Translations under genes and position numbers: made by a program | NCBI GenBank assembly: GCA_011371465.1 | Contig: DRQL01000003.1 | Span: forward strand, 1 to 10,281 | Length of the DNA: 10,281 nucleotides | Direction of reading: 5' to 3' | From: Gammaproteobacteria bacterium | GTDB taxonomy: Bacteria; Pseudomonadota; Gammaproteobacteria; DSM-19610 | Part shown: positions 1 to 7,372 of the stretch, piece after piece | Position numbering within the stretch: position 1 is the first letter of the stretch | Layout: every line of letters starts with the position of its first letter | The notes under the pieces: model-generated | Told to the model about the DNA's origin: nothing | Database searches by the model: none | Seen by the model: only the letters and a program-made list of their open reading frames with translations

Positions 1-2949
1 AAAATGGCTGAAGAAGCGATTACTGGCCAGTGCACCGTTAACGGACATGACCTGTGGAACGTTCACCGTGATCAGTACCGGCTCCATATAGGGTATCAGT
101 ACCGGTATGAACACGGGGTTTCCGGCCGCATCGACCATGGGAACTCCCCCGGCATCGACAGCCTGCCTCAGAATAGGGTTGCCGGTAATCAGGTCAAACT
201 GGGGCGTACCACCTGCCACGAAGTCCTGCATGAGCAGGGGGTTGCCACTGCTGTCCGTGCCGGCCGTGAAGGCGGGTATCATGATCGGGTTGCCGGTTAC
301 CGGGTCAAAAAGCAGATTGTTGTTACTGTCGATATCCTGCACGAGCAGCGGATTCCCGGCCGAGTCGGTTGCTGGTGTAAACAGGGGTACCAGCACCGGG
401 TTGCCGGCGGCATCGAGCTGCAGGACATCGTTGTCGGTTGCCTGTATGAATTGCGGGTTGCCGGCAACATCTGTTACTTGCTTGAACAGGAGGTTGCCGT
501 TGGCATCCCGGGCTTGCTGGAACAACGGGTTGCCAGCGGCATCGGTGGCCTGTACCTGGTCGCGAATCTGGCCGTTGGCGTCCAGGCTCTGGGCGTTGTC
601 GGGGAAGAACAGTTCGCGGTATGACTTGAAATGATCGGGGACCTGCTGGTCCGGCCCGTCGGACAGGTCCAGTTGCCCGGCCGGTACCATCGGGTTGCCG
701 GTCACGCTGTCCACGTTGCTGTGGCAGTTGGTGCAGGTGCCGGCGCCGCGGTTCTTGCTCCAGATGGGGTGAATATGGGTTTCGTAGTTGATCGTGATCC
801 GGCAGTTCGTGGACCAGTTGGCCAGGCAGGCTGTGGCCACGGGCGGTGTCAGCAGTGGATCCATGGTCGGGTTGACAACATCATCATTTAAATCAGCATA
901 GCTGTAATCAAAGGGTGTGTCTATTGCCCACCAGACATCGCTGTACCGGATATCCACGGACAGATTGAGTGCGCCAGTGTCAAAACGTGTACGCGCCTCG
1001 GCCATTGTGTCTCCAAAGTTACCGGACTGGGTCGAGCCGTTGAAACTGTAACCGTCGATGGGAGCACCGCTGTACAACGGTGTGAACAGGTCGGTTCTGC
1101 CGTGCGATACGCCGGCGTTTGCGGCATGGCAACCGCTGCAGGTCAGTATTTCCCCGGGGCGGAGCTGTAACCAGTTCTGGTGTCGATTGCTGATACGTTT
1201 ACCGTTCTTGTCCAGCACGCTGATGGCGAAGGGCGTGTTGGCGGGCACCTTCACCCGGACCGAACCGTCCGGCTCGATCGGCGCGTAACCGATGATTTCC
1301 CGCATCAACTGCCCGGCGCTGCGGCCGAATGCCGTGCCGGGCAGGGTCACCAGGTCACGGGGCGGTATGCTGACCGGCTTGACGATGCGCAGGAAGCGGG
1401 CCGGCCGGTTGTCCGCGGTCGGGGTCAGTGCCGGGTCGGCCAGTGTCTCGATATCGGTGGCTGCCGAGCCGAAGCCGTTAAAGCTGCCGTCAAAATCGTA
1501 CACGCTGCGGATATCGAGAATACCGGTGTTTTCGCTCAACAGCGACGGATCGAAGTCATAGCCGGTGGTGGCCGGTGCCTGTCCATCCGAGCGGATCGAG
1601 GGCAACTGGCGGGGCTGGGCGGCGACCACGTCACGGTACAGGAAACCTTCCTGCGGGATGAAAATCGGTTGCTGGGTTTGTTCATCCATGTCGTAGAGAT
1701 ACACGCTGTACAGGGGCGGTGCCTCTACCACCGCTGGACCGGCAAGGCGCTCCGTGGTGCAGGGCACGATGACATTGTTTTCCAGCAGGCGGCACGGGCT
1801 CCAGGCCACCAGCGCCCGGTTGGTCCCGTCCCAGAACGGGTAGAAAGAAGTGAACCTGCCTCCCGGTGAAGGCATATTGTCCGAACGAACGGGATTGAAA
1901 CCCATCGATGCCTGGGCGGGTCCGTTGAGGATGCCCTGGTTGATGGCGGTGGTCTGGCTGTTGTCGACATAGTTGGCGGGGTCGATCTTTATGATGTCGC
2001 CCCCCTGGTAGGCACCGGTATAGGGCTTCATCAGCGCCATCATCGTGCCGTCCGGGAATTCGCGCGCCTGGGTAAACTGGATGATGGCTCCGTCGGTACC
2101 GGTGTCGTGACTGTTGGCACCGTACAGCAGCCGCAGGTTGGTGCCGTCCGGGTTCATTTTATACAGGTGGATGGCATCGTTGCTGGCGGCATTGTCCCAG
2201 CGGGAAAACACCACTTCGCCGCTTTCGAGTACCACCGGATCCAGGTCATGGCTCTGGTTGAAGGTGACCTGTTTGATATTGGAGCCATCCGCATCCATCA
2301 CGTGCAGCACAAAGGCCGGGGTCCGGCGGTTTTCGTCCAGTGCTGAAAACTGGGGCTTGCCCTCGTCCACCAGCATGGCTTTGGAGGTACGCTGGCGCGT
2401 GGATGAAAAAATGATCCGGCCGTCCGGCAGGTAGTGCGGCGCAATGTCCTGCCCTTCTTCAGCCAGCAGGTCAGATTGAATGATGCGTGTCAGGGTATCC
2501 GCGGCAATGTCGTATTCCCAGATGTTCCAGGTAGGTTGATCCTCGGGCGCGGCATTTTCGATATCCGGCAGGCGCAGGGCGAACAGCAGTCGGGTGCCGT
2601 CGTAGGATATTTCGACGTCCTTGACGTCACCCATTGCGCCGGTCAGGGCGGCCGTTACATTGCGCTCGTTGGCAATGGGTGAGGCCAGGTCGCGGTAGAT
2701 CAGTTCGCCGCCGGGTGTGAACGCGGCGGGATCACGGACATCCGCGTCATCCATGGCCGGTACCGGTTGCCGCACGTAGGCGATGCCCAGGTCGGCGACC
2801 AGGGGTGCCAGCCCGCTGCCCGTACCGCCACCGCCACCGGCGCCGCCGCAAGCGGTGAGCAGGGTAGTGGTGAGCAGACATAGCGCCGCCAGCAGGTGTT
2901 TCGTGCCGAAGGCCGTGCTTGCCCTTTTCCTGTCGCGTAGATTCAACAT
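1..2949 (-). CDS. HzsA-like diheme c-type cytochrome lipoprotein with beta-propeller repeats (3' end outside window)
   Basis: The reading frame is open for 983 codons from ATG 2947-2949 to the left edge, so the C-terminus is missing. The N-terminus has a basic start, a leucine/alanine-rich core and a lipobox LTAC (Cys34), then a Gly-rich linker; it is a predicted lipoprotein. Residues roughly 100-400 hold TolB/PD40-like strand repeats (for example ISYDGTRLLFA near 112, YLPDGRIIFSS near 173, LESGEVVFSR near 240), suggesting a beta-propeller. Residues about 540-610 (EPDGSVRVKVPANTPF, then NWLQLRPGE before the heme) resemble the middle domain of hydrazine synthase alpha subunit proteins. Heme motifs are C604SGCH608 (1126-1140) and C739TNCH743 (721-735). 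Residues 803 to about 955 are G-N-P repeats. No good Shine-Dalgarno precedes the ATG, but it is the only Met giving the signal peptide. Substrate is unknown; true hydrazine synthesis is not implied. It is divergent from the 3426-8965 operon and probably works with it. Confidence 0.88.
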   Translation of the reverse strand, partial: MLNLRDRKRASTAFGTKHLLAALCLLTTTLLTACGGAGGGGGTGSGLAPLVADLGIAYVRQPVPAMDDADVRDPAAFTPGGELIYRDLASPIANERNVTAALTGAMGDVKDVEISYDGTRLLFALRLPDIENAAPEDQPTWNIWEYDIAADTLTRIIQSDLLAEEGQDIAPHYLPDGRIIFSSTRQRTSKAMLVDEGKPQFSALDENRRTPAFVLHVMDADGSNIKQVTFNQSHDLDPVVLESGEVVFSRWDNAASNDAIHLYKMNPDGTNLRLLYGANSHDTGTDGAIIQFTQAREFPDGTMMALMKPYTGAYQGGDIIKIDPANYVDNSQTTAINQGILNGPAQASMGFNPVRSDNMPSPGGRFTSFYPFWDGTNRALVAWSPCRLLENNVIVPCTTERLAGPAVVEAPPLYSVYLYDMDEQTQQPIFIPQEGFLYRDVVAAQPRQLPSIRSDGQAPATTGYDFDPSLLSENTGILDIRSVYDFDGSFNGFGSAATDIETLADPALTPTADNRPARFLRIVKPVSIPPRDLVTLPGTAFGRSAGQLMREIIGYAPIEPDGSVRVKVPANTPFAISVLDKNGKRISNRHQNWLQLRPGEILTCSGCHAANAGVSHGRTDLFTPLYSGAPIDGYSFNGSTQSGNFGDTMAEARTRFDTGALNLSVDIRYSDVWWAIDTPFDYSYADLNDDVVNPTMDPLLTPPVATACLANWSTNCRITINYETHIHPIWSKNRGAGTCTNCHSNVDSVTGNPMVPAGQLDLSDGPDQQVPDHFKSYRELFFPDNAQSLDANGQIRDQVQATDAAGNPLFQQARDANGNLLFKQVTDVAGNPQFIQATDNDVLQLDAAGNPVLVPLFTPATDSAGNPLLVQDIDSNNNLLFDPVTGNPIMIPAFTAGTDSSGNPLLMQDFVAGGTPQFDLITGNPILRQAVDAGGVPMVDAAGNPVFIPVLIPYMEPVLITVNVPQVMSVNGALASNRFFSHF
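85..543 (-). repeat. Degenerate G-N-P repeat array within the HzsA-like lipoprotein
   Basis: About twelve imperfect units of 11-17 residues share the pattern D-x-x-G-N-P-hydrophobic-hydrophobic (for example DAAGNPLFQQ, DVAGNPQFIQ, DSAGNPLLVQD, DSSGNPLLMQD, DAAGNPVFIP). They cover residues 803 to about 953. Some units have lost the proline (DANGNLLF, DSNNNLLF) or the leading Asp (TGNPIMIP, TGNPILRQ). The DNA copies are diverged, so the duplication is not recent or is under coding constraint. The array lies between the second heme motif and the C-terminal end. The Asp/Asn/Gly-rich turns could bind calcium or form a stacked beta repeat; that is inference. Confidence 0.8.
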
Positions 2950-3425
2950 GCTGTTTTTATTTGAAAAGATACCTGTTGTGTGCGAGTCACCGCGGCCTGA
3001 CTCTGGTCGCCGCCCGTTTTAACTAGCAAAGATCAGGCCGGTGGCGTCCCCCGTCGTCCAGGTCGCCATCTCACCTTATATATGGGCCTATTCGGCCGGT
3101 CCCCGGATTCCTTCAACTGTTGCCGTTTGCCGACAGTGTCCGGCCGCGATGCCATCGTTACGGCCGCATTGCCGGTGACTATAGGGTGCGGCCGGCCGGT
3201 TGATCTGTGATGCCGGTCACGAATTGGAATATCGGCCCGGATCAGCGGGTTCTGCCTGTGAACAGGGCATCAAGTGGCGTTGCGGAAATGCCGATGGTTG
3301 TGGACTGGTTCACAGAAAGGCGGCTTCGGCTGCACTAGATTGGCTGCCAACACCGGGCAAATTCAGGCTGGACCGGATTTTGCTACGTGTCCGGCCATGA
3401 CAGATCACACAAAACGGGGCTTCCA
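2950..3425. other. 476-bp divergent intergenic region without a recognised gene
   Basis: This gap separates the two divergent heme-protein units and must hold the promoters for both. I see no tRNA-like fold and no open frame with credible protein composition. An AT-rich island (TTATATATGGG near 3075-3085) in otherwise GC-rich DNA could supply a -10 element in either direction, but no convincing -35 partner is present. CTGTGAAC at 3256-3263 and GTTCACAG at 3308-3315 form an 8-bp inverted repeat 44 bp apart, which could be regulator half-sites or chance. GC-rich GGCCGGCC palindromes near 3190-3199 are expected at this base composition. Confidence 0.6.
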
Positions 3426-4646
3426 ATGACGAAGACAGCGCACAAACAACCTACAGTCTGCCGGGAGGGCGCACGGGGGAAGCGGCACCGGCTCAGTCTG
3501 GCGGCGGGCCTGATGGCGCTGGTGCTGACCATGCCTGCGCTGGCGGGTGACCGGGAAAAGGCCAAGCGCATGCACGACCGCCTGACCGGTGTACAGCCGA
3601 CAGCCGCCGTGCTGGATGCCATGGAAGCGGCCATGGGGGATCCGAAGACGGCGGCCCTGATGGCCATCGACCCGAACGACAATCCGCAGAATGCGAAGTA
3701 TTTTTACAATGTCACCCTGAAGAACTTTGCCACGCCCTGGACCAACGAGGCACAGGATGTCTTTGCGCCCCTGAACGACTACACGGCGCTGGTGATCGGC
3801 ATGGTGCGCGATGACGTGCCCTTCAACCGGCTGTTCTCCGTGCCCTTCACCTATGCCGGTGCCGGTTCGCTGGGCCTGAGTCCGGTATCGCCCACCAATA
3901 ACAGTCACTATGAAGAGCTGGAAGCCAACGGTATTGATCTTGGCGATCCCTCGAACTTCGTACAGGTGCCTCAGGCCATCGCCGCCCCGGCCGGTGCCTT
4001 TACCACCCGCGCGGCGGCACGTGCCTTTTTCATCGACGGTACCAACCGTGCCATGTTCCGTTTTGCCATGCTGAACCACCTGTGCAAGGACATGGAGGAA
4101 GTCGAGGACCCGACCCGAACGGCTGACCGCGTGCGCCAGGACGTCAGTCGCAGCCCGGGTGGCGACAGCCGTATCTTCATGAACAGCTGCATAGGTTGCC
4201 ACACCGGCATGGATCCCATGGTGCAGGCCTTCGCGTACTACGATTTTGTGTACCCGGACGGCAACGAGGATGCCGGCCAGCTGGTGTACACGCCCAACGC
4301 CGTGCAGCCCAAGTACCTGATCAATTCGGACAACTTCAAACCGGGCTACGTGACGCCGAATGACAACTGGGACAACTACTGGCGCAGCGGTCCCAACTCC
4401 AACCTGGGCTGGGCCACCGGCGGCCCCGGCAGCAGCGGAAGTGGCAGCGGTGCGGCCAGCATGGGTGACGAACTGGCCAACAGCGTGGCGTTCGAGCGTT
4501 GCCAGGTGACCAAGGTCTACCGAACGGTTTGCCTGGGCGATCCCGACCAGGGCCAGGTGGATACCATGCTGGTTGACTACAACGGCAACAACAAAAGTCT
4601 GAAACAGGTCTTTGCCAGGGCTGCCACGCTGTGCATGGGTAACTGA
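3426..4646 (+). CDS. Sec-exported mono-heme c-type cytochrome, DUF1588/PSCyt-like
   Basis: This is a 406-residue protein. I chose ATG 3426 because CGGGG at 3415-3419 sits 6 nt upstream; an in-frame GTG at 3387 would add 13 residues with no SD. A long basic n-region is followed by a hydrophobic core (residues 24-36) and a signal peptidase I site after ALA40, so the product is periplasmic. Residues 41-250 have no domain I can name with certainty, but VRDDVPFNRLFS (127-138) recalls the conserved Pro-Phe segment of planctomycete DUF1549/DUF1592 proteins. One heme motif, C255IGCH259, is followed by TGMDPMVQAF, close to the CxxCH-x-x-[IM]DP-x-x-x-A-[FL] pattern of DUF1588. Met262 or Met265 could be the distal heme ligand. 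A Gly/Ser linker (333-345) precedes a tail with Cys359, Cys369 and Cys403. It is first gene of the plus-strand operon, 26 nt before the next. Role is inferred to be electron transfer. Confidence 0.85.
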   Translation: MTKTAHKQPTVCREGARGKRHRLSLAAGLMALVLTMPALAGDREKAKRMHDRLTGVQPTAAVLDAMEAAMGDPKTAALMAIDPNDNPQNAKYFYNVTLKNFATPWTNEAQDVFAPLNDYTALVIGMVRDDVPFNRLFSVPFTYAGAGSLGLSPVSPTNNSHYEELEANGIDLGDPSNFVQVPQAIAAPAGAFTTRAAARAFFIDGTNRAMFRFAMLNHLCKDMEEVEDPTRTADRVRQDVSRSPGGDSRIFMNSCIGCHTGMDPMVQAFAYYDFVYPDGNEDAGQLVYTPNAVQPKYLINSDNFKPGYVTPNDNWDNYWRSGPNSNLGWATGGPGSSGSGSGAASMGDELANSVAFERCQVTKVYRTVCLGDPDQGQVDTMLVDYNGNNKSLKQVFARAATLCMGN

Positions 4647-4658
4647 CAGGATAAGAAC

Positions 4659-4664
4659 AGGGGA
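4659..4664 (+). promoter_or_regulatory. Ribosome binding site for the LamG/diheme lipoprotein gene
   Basis: AGGGGA lies 8 nt before ATG 4673, inside the 26-nt gap after the upstream stop. It fixes this start, which also gives a proper lipoprotein signal. The short gap supports cotranscription with the gene upstream. Confidence 0.65.
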
Positions 4665-4672
4665 AAGGTATC

Positions 4673-7330
4673 ATGAATCCAGCCATCGAATTTCTGTCAG
4701 CAGCCGGCGACCGTCGTGCGCTGCGTGTGGTTCTGCAATGTACGGTATGCCTGCTGGCGGCCATGCTGCTGAGCGCCTGCGGTGGCGGTGCTTCTACCGA
4801 GACCAACCCGACCGCCGGCCTGTCGAACAATACCGGTAACCTGGGTATCTCCGCGTATACCGGGCCGAACGCACAGACCGCAGATATCCGTGCCTTCCAG
4901 GTGAATGTCTGGGAGCCCCTGCGGGTACCCACCAAGTGCGGGGCGTGTCACAGCCCGACCGTGGGGCAGACGCCGATGTTTGTGCGCGATGACAACGTCA
5001 ACGACGCCTATGCCGCGGCAAACCCCTTAATCGACCTGGACAATCCCGCCGCTTCGCGACTGGTGACCAAGGTGGCCGAAGGCCACAACTGCTGGGTATC
5101 CAGCCCCGCGGCCTGTGCGACCGCGATCACCGGCTATATCCAGGACTGGGCGGCCGGCACGGCCGGCGGCGGTAAACAGATCCTGCTCACGGCCCCGGTG
5201 ATCAAGGATCCCGGCGCAACCCTGACCTTTCCTGCGACCGCTGCCGAGACCGCTTTCGCGTCCACGGTCTGGCCGCTGGTGAGGGGAACCGCGCAGTGTG
5301 TCAACTGCCACATCGATTCGTCTGCGACCAAACAGCAGCCGTACTTTGCCAGCGACGACGTGGATGAAGCCTACGAGGCCATCAAGTCCAAGATCAATCT
5401 GAACGACCCGGCTTCATCGCGGGTGGTGATTCGCCTGCGCGACCAGTTCCATAACTGCTGGACCGGGGCAGCGCCAGCGGACTGCGTCGCCGACGGGGCA
5501 ACCATGGAAGCCGCCATCATGGCCATGATTGCGGGATCCCCGCCCATACTCCCGAACTCGGTGCAGGCGCCAACCGTGTTCAGCAAGGCCCTGACGCTGG
5601 CCGACGGCGTGGTAGCGTCGGGCGGTAACCGCTACGAAAAAGACATCATCGCCCTGTATGAATTCAAGACCGGCAGTGGCAACGTGGCCATCGACAGCAG
5701 CGGTGTTGCGCCGGACCTGAACCTGACGTTCAGTCCGGACCCGGATACCTCCAGCGATATTGACTGGGTTGGTGGCTGGGGTATCAGTATCACCAATGGT
5801 CGTGCCCAGGGATCCACCACCAGCAGCAAGAAGCTGCGTGACCTGATTACCTCGACCGGGGAATACTCCATCGAGGCCTGGGTGGCACCTGCCAATGTAA
5901 CCCAGGAAGGTCCGGCGCGCATCGTCAGCTATTCGGCCGGCACCACGGCGCGTAACTTCACGCTGGGCCAGACGCAGTACAACTATGATTTCCTGCAGCG
6001 TTCCAGCACCACGGACGGCAACGGCGAGCCCATGTTGTCCACGGACGACAACGATGAAGACCTGCAGGCAACGCTGCAGCACGTGGTGGCGACATTCGAC
6101 CCGCTGAACGGGCGCCGTATCTACGTCAATGGTGTGTTTACCGGCGATACGGACACGACCGCAGCGGGTAATCTCAATGACTGGGACGACACCTTTGCCT
6201 TCGTGCTGGGCAACGAGGTATCCGGCGACCGGCAGTGGCAGGGCACCATCCGCATGGTGGCCATTCACAATCGTGCGCTGACGCAGGAGCAGATCCAGCA
6301 GAACTTTGACGTTGGCGTGGGCGAAAAATTCTTCCTGCTGTTTTCGATCGGCGATGTGGCCGGCGTACCGGCCGACAGCTACATCATGTTCTCGGTGGAG
6401 CAGTATGACAGCTACAGCTACCTGTTCGACAAACCGACCTACATCAACCTGGATCCCAACAAGACGCCGGGTACCATTCCACTCAAGGGTATGAGTATCG
6501 GCATCAACGGCCGTGAGGCAAGCGTCGGTCAGGCGTATCGCAACCTGGACATCAGTATCACCGACGCGTCCTATGACCCGGTCAATGGCCAGCGCCTGTC
6601 GCCGATCGGCACTATTATTCCACTGGAGAACGGTGCGGACACCGACGAGTTCTTCCTGACCTTCGAAGTGCTGGGTGGTGCCAGCAATCCCCCGCCGCCG
6701 GAGGTAGCGGTGCCCGTGCCGAACGTACCGGCCCCGGCCCCGGCGTCCGCTATCGGCGTGCGCACCTTCGACGAGATCAATGCCACCATGGCCGCGGCCA
6801 CCGGTGTGAGTGAACAGTCCGTGAGCAGCACCTTCGATACGCTGCGGCGGCAGTTCCCGTCGGTCGAGGACCTGCAGGGCTTCCTGTCGGCCCACCAGAT
6901 GGCGGTCGCGCAGCTGGCGATCGCCTACTGTTCCGCCATGGTGGACGATGCTGCGCTGCGTGCCGGTTTCTTTAATTTCGGCAGTACCGCGGCGGGTGAT
7001 GCTTTCTTTACGGCGCCGGTCGTGACGGCATTCAATACAGCCGCCGGGGATTCGGCCGAGAAGAACCGCATTCTTGATGCACTGTACGACCGCATCGTCG
7101 GCATACCATCGGCCGGTGGCGGTAATGAACTGCTGAGTGCGCCGTTGCGTTCGGAGCTCAAGGCAGAGCTGATCGGCCCCAACGGTGTGAATGCCAACAA
7201 CCTGTTCGAGAAACTGGCGGGTAGCTGTGTCAACCCGGGTGATGCCGGCTGTGACGCCGTGCGGACCCGGACCGTCGTCAAGTCCATGTGTGCGGCTACG
7301 CTGGCCAGCGCAGCAATGCTGGTGCAGTAG
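4673..7330 (+). CDS. Outer-envelope lipoprotein with two tandem c-type heme modules and a LamG-like domain
   Basis: This is an 885-residue protein. A hydrophobic leader ends in lipobox LSAC (Cys36), so it is a predicted lipoprotein. Two homologous modules follow. Module 1 has C89GACH93, DDNVNDAY, DNPAASRLV and HNCW (138-141) with Cys148. Module 2 has C209VNCH213, DDVDEAYE, NDPASSRVV and HNCW (260-263) with Cys271. The extra cysteine pair in each suggests a disulfide, and the HNCW His may be the distal heme ligand; both points are inference. Residues about 325-545 look like a LamG/concanavalin-like jelly roll (ALYEF start, YSIEAWV, VVATFD, RIYVNGV, MVAIHNRALT). Another beta-rich stretch (550-668) follows, then a Pro-rich linker (672-692) and a helical C-terminal domain (696-885) with Cys753, 852, 860 and 873. 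It is second gene of the operon, 42 nt before the Tat gene. Likely a surface or periplasmic electron carrier with a binding domain; substrate unknown. Confidence 0.87.
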   Translation: MNPAIEFLSAAGDRRALRVVLQCTVCLLAAMLLSACGGGASTETNPTAGLSNNTGNLGISAYTGPNAQTADIRAFQVNVWEPLRVPTKCGACHSPTVGQTPMFVRDDNVNDAYAAANPLIDLDNPAASRLVTKVAEGHNCWVSSPAACATAITGYIQDWAAGTAGGGKQILLTAPVIKDPGATLTFPATAAETAFASTVWPLVRGTAQCVNCHIDSSATKQQPYFASDDVDEAYEAIKSKINLNDPASSRVVIRLRDQFHNCWTGAAPADCVADGATMEAAIMAMIAGSPPILPNSVQAPTVFSKALTLADGVVASGGNRYEKDIIALYEFKTGSGNVAIDSSGVAPDLNLTFSPDPDTSSDIDWVGGWGISITNGRAQGSTTSSKKLRDLITSTGEYSIEAWVAPANVTQEGPARIVSYSAGTTARNFTLGQTQYNYDFLQRSSTTDGNGEPMLSTDDNDEDLQATLQHVVATFDPLNGRRIYVNGVFTGDTDTTAAGNLNDWDDTFAFVLGNEVSGDRQWQGTIRMVAIHNRALTQEQIQQNFDVGVGEKFFLLFSIGDVAGVPADSYIMFSVEQYDSYSYLFDKPTYINLDPNKTPGTIPLKGMSIGINGREASVGQAYRNLDISITDASYDPVNGQRLSPIGTIIPLENGADTDEFFLTFEVLGGASNPPPPEVAVPVPNVPAPAPASAIGVRTFDEINATMAAATGVSEQSVSSTFDTLRRQFPSVEDLQGFLSAHQMAVAQLAIAYCSAMVDDAALRAGFFNFGSTAAGDAFFTAPVVTAFNTAAGDSAEKNRILDALYDRIVGIPSAGGGNELLSAPLRSELKAELIGPNGVNANNLFEKLAGSCVNPGDAGCDAVRTRTVVKSMCAATLASAAMLVQ

Positions 7331-7359
7331 CGATGTGGCAGGCAAACCGAAAAAGTGCG

Positions 7360-7365
7360 AGGAAG
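7360..7365 (+). promoter_or_regulatory. Ribosome binding site fixing the Tat-protein start
   Basis: AGGAAG lies 7 nt before ATG 7373. It favours this ATG over an in-frame GTG at 7355, which would overlap the SD and add six residues. Confidence 0.65.
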
Positions 7366-7372
7366 ACTAACC

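Noticed and set aside
85..543. CRISPR-like or intergenic tandem repeat
   Set aside because: The repetition is in protein pattern, within one open frame; DNA units are diverged and have no constant repeat with unique spacers.
1180..1869. A 229-codon plus-strand open frame
   Set aside because: It is the complement of the HzsA-like gene, which has heme motifs, a lipobox and a continuous frame.
1..2949. A true hydrazine synthase subunit, implying anammox metabolism
   Set aside because: Only the alpha-like layout is seen; no beta/gamma subunits accompany it, the protein is a lipoprotein with extra repeats, and the flanking comF/bio genes are gammaproteobacterial in style.
3200..3232. TTGATC followed by GAATAT as a promoter
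   Set aside because: The spacer is 21 bp, too long for a sigma70 promoter.
3200..3400. Small open frame of 66 codons in the divergent gap
   Set aside because: No SD, no signal or domain, and composition unlike the genes around it.
5414..7345. A 643-codon minus-strand open frame
   Set aside because: It is antisense to the LamG/diheme gene; its His/Arg/Gly-rich composition is typical of the complement of a GC-rich gene and it has no recognisable motif.
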